12,650 nt of DNA from Bacteroidales bacterium UBA6360 (GTDB lineage: Bacteria > Bacteroidota > Bacteroidia > Bacteroidales > UBA932). The stretch's first letter is position 1. Each line of letters starts with the position of its first letter. The DNA lies in assembly GCA_002440085.1 (NCBI GenBank), contig DJRM01000089.1, positions 1 to 12,650 on the forward strand, given 5' to 3'. The notes under the pieces are model-generated. The model was not told where the DNA came from and made no database searches. It worked only from the letters and a program-made list of their open reading frames with translations. Shown here piece after piece: positions 7,509-12,650 of the stretch. The translations under genes were made by a program, and so were the position numbers.

Positions 7509-8336
7509 CTAATCAAATTCAACTTCCTCACCCTCGAAGTCACCGCCCTCATAGTCGTGGCGGCGTTCGCGCGCGTCAACGTCAGTCTGCTTTCCGCTTT
7601 CGACCCTGACGACACCCTCTATGACCGCAGTGACGGACTCGTCTCCGGCCGAGACTGAGATGAAAAGGCCGCCGTAAGTCCCCGGAGGCAGCATTAGCCA
7701 CGCCTCAAGCGGACAGGCCACGCTTGCCGGAGCGTCGATGCCCGTCAGGCGGATGGACTTTCCGCCGTTCACAAGGCGCTCGTCCGCAAGTCCGCTGACA
7801 TCATAGTCCCCGCATATCTCATCAGCGGAGGAAAGCACGATGCCCTGAACATTCCGCGTGAAGTCCATAGCGACCCTGACATGCAGAGCACCGCAGTGGC
7901 GGCGGAAATGAAGCCGTCCGTTCTCCGCACGGGCGACAAGGCATGGAGAGTTGCCTGACATGTGAGCCTCGAAGCCGTCGTACCATTTCTGCTCCGAAGG
8001 AATGCGGACGCGCCCGTCCGCACACGGGGAATAGCCTTCCTCCGACCACGGCCAATAGGCATAGACAGTTCCCTTGGCCTCCGGTCCGAAAATCTCGACT
8101 TCTCCGATCTTGCCCACATAGGCTGCGCGTGGAGACCAGCATGAATTGGCCGACGACTCCGAGTATATCCCGACCCTCGCATCCGGCAAAGTCCAGACAA
8201 AGGAGCCGTCCTCCATCTGCGCACGCAGGAGACACACTCCCTGCTCCGCGACTTCGGGCTCAGCTGCGACCGGCAGTTTCTCGACACAGGAAACCGCAGT
8301 CAGGAGCATTCCGAACAAAAGAATTGACCTTTTCAT
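7509..8336 (-). CDS. Fimbrillin-like (Mfa-like) lipoprotein
   Basis: I chose the ATG at 8336 (275 residues) because it directly begins a signal peptide, MKRSILLFGMLLTAVS-C17, follows AGGAGG and forms an ATGA overlap with the previous stop. The longer reading from 8372 would put 12 non-signal residues in front. The body has features seen in fimbrillin-family proteins: a V-Y-A-Y-W-P strand, an S-P-C-L-V-A-R segment before a hydrophobic GALHVRV strand, and a late P-P-G-T-Y turn with paired strands before a C-terminal V-E-S-G-K-Q strand. Unlike its two upstream neighbours it has no beta-helix. The last 16 or so residues are strongly acidic (D, E, G). It could be a pilus-like subunit or anchor, or a surface binding protein of this operon; the sequence does not decide between these. 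Confidence 0.75.
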   Translation of the reverse strand: MKRSILLFGMLLTAVSCVEKLPVAAEPEVAEQGVCLLRAQMEDGSFVWTLPDARVGIYSESSANSCWSPRAAYVGKIGEVEIFGPEAKGTVYAYWPWSEEGYSPCADGRVRIPSEQKWYDGFEAHMSGNSPCLVARAENGRLHFRRHCGALHVRVAMDFTRNVQGIVLSSADEICGDYDVSGLADERLVNGGKSIRLTGIDAPASVACPLEAWLMLPPGTYGGLFISVSAGDESVTAVIEGVVRVESGKQTDVDARERRHDYEGGDFEGEEVEFD

Positions 8337-10372
8337 ATTCCCGCCTCCTTTTTCTGATAACAGCCCGGCCAAAGTCCGGACGCGTCACGCACATTGCCGT
8401 AGCAGTCCGTCTCAAGCGCGTTATGTTCTCCGATTCTGACAGTCCGGAGCCAGCCGGCAAATGCAGTCCCGATGCCCTCCGCCCCGCCGAGTGTCGCATC
8501 CGAAGTCAGCAGCGACTCAATCTGTGCCGATGTCGGGAGGTATTGAGCCTTATCCGCAGGCATTTCCCAACTCCAGACATAGCCGTTGCCCTCCGCAGGT
8601 TCGGCGTAGTAGTCCGGAACGCCAACCGCATTGTCATTGACACCTGCGGAGCCTCCGGTCATGGTCCAGGAGTAAGTCTCCCCGAGCGAGACATTGGACG
8701 AGGTCGCCATGCATGCGCTGCCGTACTGGTTGTAGCCTACGCTTCGGAGAAAATATGTCGCGGCTGCCGTGTAGAAACTGTAGCCAGCCGCGTTTACATT
8801 ATAGACTATATTGTTGACCATGAACGCATTGTTCATTCCGGCCCCCGCTCCGCAGCGCAGGGCATACCGGTAGCCGGCGACGCTCTGCACGATGGTGGTG
8901 TTGAGCATTATGAGGCTTGCCGCGCCGGAGGAAACAGCCGCAGGCTCGGAGGAGCCGCTGTTCCTGTTGCCCCAGAAAAGGCAGTTGTTCAGCGCCAGCG
9001 TGGAATTTGCGGCCTTTGAGAAATGCAGGGCCGAGCCGTAGTTGGAACCGACGTTGTCGATAAAACGGCAGTTCGTGAGCCATACGGGAATCTGCCCTTG
9101 GACGGTGACTGTTGCCTGGCTGCCCGTGACGGATTTGGTGCTGTTCCCGATGAAGTCACAGCAGGCTATGGTTATGAGTCCGGAGGTTGCCGACGAAGGC
9201 ACCGAGAGCACAGGCACATTGGCAGCGGAGTTGCCTATAAAGCGACAGTTTTCTAATGTCAGTTTCCCGCCTCCGAAGGTGAGTATTGTGTTGGTGCAGC
9301 CGGTGAAAGTGAGGTTTCTGATTGTCAGGTCACAGTCCGATGTCGCCTTCTGGATGAAAGCCTTGGTCGTAATCCCTTTCACGCTGTGGCCCATGCCGTC
9401 AATGGTGCCGTCGAAGCCCGAGCCGCAGCCTTTCCATGAGACGCCGGTCATGTCGATGTCGTTGTGGATATAGACGGTCTTTGCCTCGGTCGACGAGAGG
9501 AGGGAGAAGTCCGCCGCATTCCTGACATGGAGGACATCAGCCCCGTCGGGCACAAACTCAACCTCCGGAAACTCAAGAACTTTGGCAGGATCTACCATGC
9601 GTGTTCCGCCCCCGAAGAAAGAGAGCATCATTGCCTTGCCGTCAGCGCTCCACAGAGTTGCCTTGAATCCGTTGGAGTATTCTCCTGAGGGGATTGCGAT
9701 ATATATTAAGGCAGGCTCGGACGACAGTGTCAGACCGTCTTCCCCGAAAGTCATCGTCAAGTCCGAGGAGCCGCCGGCAGGTTCCGTCTCTCCCGTGAAA
9801 CGCCCCTCGGCATCCTTCAGGAGGCGAAACTCCCCGCTGAGCTGTTCTCCGCCCATGGAGCAGAGACTGACGCCCTTGAGGACAGTTCCCTCGGCATCCT
9901 TGAGCGAAAGCCTGACGAGCGAGGAAAGATGCCGCAGCTTCATGTCCCCATAACTGGAGCCGGAGGCCCACATCGGAGCCGCAGCCGGGTCAAAACTGTC
10001 GGCAACATAACGCTGCTCCGCTGGAAAAGTCACGACATCCGGGCTTTCCGTTGCGGGATAGAGTATGTTGAACGGGGCATACAGGCCGCCTCGGAATGCA
10101 AAGGATGCTGTCCGTCGGCCGCTCTGTTCCGCATCAAGGGCGGCCGACGGCACTCCGTTGAGAGATATTCGGTCTCCCTCCTGCCAATACGTATGGTAGA
10201 CATTGCCGTCCTTGCCGCCGATGCAGGTTCTGGTGGTGGCACCGTCCTCTATCGTGACAGCAAGGGTCAGCCGCTCTCCGGCACTTCCGCCGGCTGTTGC
10301 GGCATCCTTGGTGCAGGATGCCGCAGCTCCGAGCGAAACCATGAGCAATGCGCTCTTGAGAAAACTGTTCAT
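8333..10372 (-). CDS. Fimbrillin-like / parallel beta-helix lipoprotein
   Basis: The 679-residue protein starts with a lipoprotein signal peptide ending GAAAS-C20, so it should be lipidated and anchored to a membrane. Residues about 30-285 look like an Mfa-like fimbrillin region: a T-T-R near residue 47, W-Q-E-G-D-R-I at 63-69, an A-x-F-x-F strand and then an I-L-Y-P-A strand near 103. From about 290 it becomes a right-handed beta-helix, with an FDGTIDGMGH motif at 320-329 and N-C-x-F-x-x-N coils at 374-466. The end has GIGTAF..WL (633-642) and PGCY (669-672), matching the upstream protein. It is a tandem paralogue of that gene with clearly diverged sequence. Its stop codon overlaps the next start as ATGA. 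No catalytic motif is visible, so a structural, adhesive or ligand-binding role is inferred. Confidence 0.85.
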   Translation of the reverse strand: MNSFLKSALLMVSLGAAASCTKDAATAGGSAGERLTLAVTIEDGATTRTCIGGKDGNVYHTYWQEGDRISLNGVPSAALDAEQSGRRTASFAFRGGLYAPFNILYPATESPDVVTFPAEQRYVADSFDPAAAPMWASGSSYGDMKLRHLSSLVRLSLKDAEGTVLKGVSLCSMGGEQLSGEFRLLKDAEGRFTGETEPAGGSSDLTMTFGEDGLTLSSEPALIYIAIPSGEYSNGFKATLWSADGKAMMLSFFGGGTRMVDPAKVLEFPEVEFVPDGADVLHVRNAADFSLLSSTEAKTVYIHNDIDMTGVSWKGCGSGFDGTIDGMGHSVKGITTKAFIQKATSDCDLTIRNLTFTGCTNTILTFGGGKLTLENCRFIGNSAANVPVLSVPSSATSGLITIACCDFIGNSTKSVTGSQATVTVQGQIPVWLTNCRFIDNVGSNYGSALHFSKAANSTLALNNCLFWGNRNSGSSEPAAVSSGAASLIMLNTTIVQSVAGYRYALRCGAGAGMNNAFMVNNIVYNVNAAGYSFYTAAATYFLRSVGYNQYGSACMATSSNVSLGETYSWTMTGGSAGVNDNAVGVPDYYAEPAEGNGYVWSWEMPADKAQYLPTSAQIESLLTSDATLGGAEGIGTAFAGWLRTVRIGEHNALETDCYGNVRDASGLWPGCYQKKEAGI
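8344..8349 (-). promoter_or_regulatory. Perfect Shine-Dalgarno AGGAGG before the fimbrillin-like gene
   Basis: On the coding strand AGGAGG lies 7 nt before the ATG at 8336, inside the last codons of the beta-helix gene. It selects that ATG over the in-frame ATG 36 bases upstream at 8372. Strong Shine-Dalgarno motifs are uncommon in Bacteroidota, so this one stands out beside most starts in the window. Confidence 0.65.
8975..9253 (-). repeat. Beta-helix coil repeats (N-C-x-F) in the lipoprotein
   Basis: Four coils, ENCRF, ACCDF, TNCRF and NNCLF, recur every 29-30 residues, each followed by an Asn within three residues. The period is more regular than in the upstream paralogue. This is a protein-level repeat supporting the beta-helix call. 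Confidence 0.65.
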
Positions 10373-10444
10373 CAGAGATTTGCTGTAAGTTTAAAACACG
10401 CACCTATAATAAGTAGGAGCCGCTCAACAAGTTGCGAGGGTCTC
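10373..10444 (-). other. 72-bp intergenic spacer, the only sizeable one in the window
   Basis: This gap separates the two beta-helix genes and is the only place in the window where an internal promoter or processing site could lie outside coding sequence. On the coding strand there is an AT-rich stretch (CTTATTATAGG, around 10413-10403) preceded by TTGTTG at 10430-10425. Neither matches the Bacteroides -7 (TAnnTTTG) or -33 (TTTG) elements well. A short palindrome, CAACTTGTTG, covers 10434-10425 but has no GC-rich stem extension and no T tract, so it is not a convincing terminator. There is no clear Shine-Dalgarno motif before the ATG at 10372. Confidence 0.5.
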
Positions 10445-12650
10445 TCAGTTCTGGGTGTTGTGGTACGCTCCCGGATACATCTTGACACGGTTCTTGCCGA
10501 GAATATCCACATCGTAGGCACCGAGTTCCTTGAGCCAAGCGGAGAATGCCGCGCCTATGCCCTTGTTAGACTCGACCGCCGCAATGATGTCTTCCTTGGA
10601 AGCGAGGCTGAAACCCGGATATGTCGGGTCGTCGCCTTCGACGAAATTGTATTTGTAGATTTCGTGCTTGATGCCACGGATGGTGCAGTCGGTCGTATTA
10701 TTATTTGTGAGGTATGCCGCACCATCGGGAACGTCATTCTGTTTGAGTCCTCGGTCATAGCAGTTTGTAAATTTGTAGTTAGTGCCCTCAACTGCCACAG
10801 GGCTTGTCGAACTGGCATCAAGACCCGCATAGATGCTATGGGACATATTCAGATAATAGTTCCCTGTCAGGAACAGAGTGTTATACAGCGTTTCCGTGGT
10901 ATTCTTGTGATGAATCATACAGTTGACTATGGTTGCCGGGGATTCCTGTTTATTCTTATTGCCGACAAATATCAGCGCACGCTTGCCTGTGTAGGCGGCA
11001 CCCCAGATTGTGGTGTTGGAGATCACTGTCTGACCGATGCAGGTAATGTCACAATAATTCTTAGTGTTGGCGCAACTCGGGGTCTTTACAGTGCAGTTGT
11101 TCATTGCGATGCGAGCTCCCGTGTTGCCATAAATCTCATATCCGAAACTGCCCCTCGATGTCGTTCCCGTTGATTTATTGTTCCCGGAGAAGCTGCAGGC
11201 ATTGAAAAATACCATCGGAGCAGGCTGGGAGGCATCATTATTATTACACAAAAGTACCGCAGCCTGAGAGTCATCTTCAGTCACCTTGTTATTTTCAAAA
11301 CGGCAGTTGTTGAAACGAATTTGACCTCCTTTCGCTGCCTGCGCAACCAACACAGCAGCACCACTGCCTGAGACTTCATTCCTGGAGAACAGACAATCCT
11401 CCGCCGAAAAGACAATATGCTCATCGCTCTGTGCCGCCGGAGATGCATAGACAGCCAATCCCGCACCATTGGTTGCCTCGTTTGCTGTAAATTCACATGC
11501 CTTTGCACTTACGGAAGCATTGGTAAACACTGCAAGCGCGGAGCCATTGCCGGAAGTCGTGACATTGGAGGTGAACTTGCAGTTTTCAAGCGCGACACTG
11601 CCGTATGTGACCCGAAGCGCAACCGCCATGCAGGCATTGAATATCACGTTCTCGATTTTTACAGCAAGACTGGAGTCTTCAAATGTTGAAGAAGCCTCCG
11701 TCGTGAACACCGTCGGATTCTCCGAGTCCGCGCTTCCGCTGATCGTCAGCGATCGCTCGGCAAGGGCGTCGGAGTTCTTGTAGCACCACAGCGGAGAGGT
11801 GTACGTCCCACCTGCCAAATGCACTGTGACCCCGTTGCGCATCATTGCCGAGGCAAGCGTATTGCTTTTGAATGCCGGCAAGGTCTTCAAGCTTGAAAAA
11901 GCGAGCGGGGAGTCAGCCGCAAGGCCTGTCCCGGTGCCATCGACGGAAAGATAATAGTCTGAGACTGCCCTGCTTTCCACATTGTCTTTGAAACTATAGA
12001 TTTGGCCCGGCTTGAGCTGAATGGTATTTTCATAGTATGAGGCCGTGTGATTGCCGCCGTCTTTGGTCAGGCAAAGGATGAAACCGTCGCCGTCCGTGGC
12101 ATCCGCAGCTGTCTGGCCGTTACCCGGAAGAGGGAGGTAATATGTGCCCGCACCGTCTATTCCGAACGTCACGTTTGTCTGCGCCGTGGCCGGTTTGCCG
12201 AGAGAGACATTGCCTTCGGTGTCAAAGCTGACAGGGAAAGAGCCCGAGCAACATGTGATGCCGCTGCCGTATGCCCCGAAAAGGATGCCCGTCGCATCGG
12301 CAGTCTCCGTCTTGACCTCCATAATCGTGGATATGGCCCTGAAATCGAGAACGCGTGCATCCGCAGTGGTTCTCGCGGCATAATATGCGGCGTCTCCGAG
12401 CACAGACTTTGCGTCTGGAGCACTGCCGAAATCCACGGTAAAGACAGTCTCGGCGCCATCTTCATCGGCCTTGGTCAGAGTCACTTCCAAAGTCTCGGGC
12501 CAGACCGCGTAATAGACGTCGGAGGTCTCGACTGTAGCGGTGAATCTGCCCCCCCCATTTTGGAGCGTAACCTCTTCGCTTATAACAGTTTTGGGATTAC
12601 CCTCGGCATCCAGGCTGATAATCTTTATCCTGTCGCCTTCCTCCCACGAG
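10445..12650 (-). CDS. Fimbrillin-like / parallel beta-helix surface protein, 5' end outside the window
   Basis: The frame is open to the right edge of the window, so the true start and signal peptide are missing; about 734 residues are visible. The TTG at 12490 is in frame but is not the start, because coding continues upstream with a W-x-E-G-D-R-I motif at the edge. That motif matches W-Q-E-G-D-R-I in the next gene and is typical of Mfa-like fimbrillin domains. Numbering from the TTG codon, residues 1-170 complete the fimbrillin-like region. Residue 179 onward (YYLSVDGTGTG) begins a right-handed beta-helix with repeated N-C-x-F coils at 302-468. The C-terminus carries GIGAAF..WL (644-653) and PGAY (673-676), shared with the downstream paralogue and resembling choice-of-anchor Q-type ends. 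No catalytic set of a pectate lyase is apparent. I infer a surface adhesin or binding protein. It sits 72 bp upstream of its paralogue, on the same strand. Confidence 0.8.
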   Translation of the reverse strand, partial: SWEEGDRIKIISLDAEGNPKTVISEEVTLQNGGGRFTATVETSDVYYAVWPETLEVTLTKADEDGAETVFTVDFGSAPDAKSVLGDAAYYAARTTADARVLDFRAISTIMEVKTETADATGILFGAYGSGITCCSGSFPVSFDTEGNVSLGKPATAQTNVTFGIDGAGTYYLPLPGNGQTAADATDGDGFILCLTKDGGNHTASYYENTIQLKPGQIYSFKDNVESRAVSDYYLSVDGTGTGLAADSPLAFSSLKTLPAFKSNTLASAMMRNGVTVHLAGGTYTSPLWCYKNSDALAERSLTISGSADSENPTVFTTEASSTFEDSSLAVKIENVIFNACMAVALRVTYGSVALENCKFTSNVTTSGNGSALAVFTNASVSAKACEFTANEATNGAGLAVYASPAAQSDEHIVFSAEDCLFSRNEVSGSGAAVLVAQAAKGGQIRFNNCRFENNKVTEDDSQAAVLLCNNNDASQPAPMVFFNACSFSGNNKSTGTTSRGSFGYEIYGNTGARIAMNNCTVKTPSCANTKNYCDITCIGQTVISNTTIWGAAYTGKRALIFVGNKNKQESPATIVNCMIHHKNTTETLYNTLFLTGNYYLNMSHSIYAGLDASSTSPVAVEGTNYKFTNCYDRGLKQNDVPDGAAYLTNNNTTDCTIRGIKHEIYKYNFVEGDDPTYPGFSLASKEDIIAAVESNKGIGAAFSAWLKELGAYDVDILGKNRVKMYPGAYHNTQN
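11087..11587 (-). repeat. Beta-helix coil repeats (N-C-x-F) in the truncated protein
   Basis: The translated region holds six related coils: ENCKF, KACEF, EDCLF, NNCRF, NACSF and NNCTV. They are spaced 28-36 residues apart and most are followed by N within three residues. Regular Cys, Phe and Asn positions are the usual interior ladder of right-handed parallel beta-helices. The repeat is at protein level; I see no long exact DNA repeats here. Confidence 0.65.
12549..12556 (-). repeat. G8 homopolymer inside coding sequence
   Basis: Eight consecutive C on the plus strand read as G8 on the coding strand, encoding Gly-Gly plus part of a third Gly in the fimbrillin-like region. The reading frame is intact at this length. 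Poly-G tracts of this size are possible slippage sites, but variation cannot be seen from one sequence. Confidence 0.9.

Noticed and set aside
7502..7615. N-terminal extension of the upstream BACON protein to 155 residues
   Set aside because: The extra 38 residues are basic and polar, overlap the preceding gene, and would bury the obvious lipoprotein signal that starts at 7501.
7943..9019. A 358-codon open frame on the plus strand
   Set aside because: It is antisense to the fimbrillin-like and beta-helix genes, and its Arg/Ser/Pro-rich product looks like a frame shadow.
10391..10430. Internal promoter before the second beta-helix gene
   Set aside because: TTGTTG and the AT-rich TATTATAGG stretch have wrong spacing for a sigma-70 promoter and poor agreement with the Bacteroides -7/-33 consensus. 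I cannot support it beyond noting the spacer.
10425..10434. Palindrome CAACAAGTTG between the beta-helix genes as a terminator
   Set aside because: The stem is only 4 bp with a 2-nt loop and no T tract follows, so it is not a plausible intrinsic terminator.
9929..11173. A 414-codon open frame on the plus strand across the two beta-helix genes and their spacer
   Set aside because: It is antisense to two well-supported beta-helix genes, shows no domain, signal peptide or sensible hydrophobic pattern, and long antisense frames are expected in GC-rich coding DNA.
8333..12650. Beta-helix genes as pectate lyases or other polysaccharide lyases
   Set aside because: The coils have the N-C-x-F adhesin-type pattern and I could not find a lyase catalytic Arg/Lys or calcium-site arrangement; the N-terminal fimbrillin-like region also argues against it.

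Overview
The window is one almost gap-free minus-strand operon from a Bacteroidota genome, most likely an order Bacteroidales gut-type organism. The evidence is a SusC/SusD pair, BACON-domain lipoproteins, fimbrillin (Mfa-like) domains and many lipoprotein signal peptides. By eye the DNA is GC-rich for this phylum, which fits an Alistipes/Cryptobacteroides-type genome better than Bacteroides; that is only an impression. No tRNA, rRNA, transposase, integrase, CRISPR array or regulator gene is visible.

Layout in transcription order (right to left). (1) 12650-10445: a 5'-truncated protein with a fimbrillin-like region followed by a right-handed parallel beta-helix. (2) 10372-8333: a full-length paralogue of it, a lipoprotein. 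(3) 8336-7509: a stand-alone fimbrillin-like lipoprotein. (4) 7501-7148: a one-BACON-domain lipoprotein. (5) 7151-6639: a 170-residue cysteine-rich lipoprotein that I do not recognise. (6) 6635-3573: SusC-type TonB-dependent transporter. (7) 3567-1918: SusD-type surface lipoprotein. (8) 1921-1568: a second one-BACON-domain lipoprotein. (9) 1571-876: a lipoprotein with two BACON/Ig-like regions. (10) 889-17: a secreted DNase I-fold (endonuclease/exonuclease/phosphatase, EEP) hydrolase.

From gene 2 onward every junction is an overlap (four ATGA overlaps, one of 8-14 bp) or a gap of 3-7 bp, so genes 2-10 very likely form one transcript with translational coupling. Gene 1 lies 72 bp upstream in the same orientation and may belong to it.

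Functional reading. SusC/SusD form an outer-membrane pump with a ligand-binding lid. The BACON proteins, the fimbrillin-like protein and the beta-helix proteins look like exported binding, spacer or adhesin modules. The only enzyme is the EEP hydrolase, a superfamily that cleaves phosphodiester or phosphomonoester bonds. No glycoside hydrolase, polysaccharide lyase, sulfatase or peptidase is in view. A plausible inference, not shown by the sequence, is a surface capture-and-import system for a phosphate-ester ligand (nucleic acid, phospholipid head group, inositol phosphate or phosphorylated glycan) rather than a classical polysaccharide locus. The operon may continue beyond both window edges.
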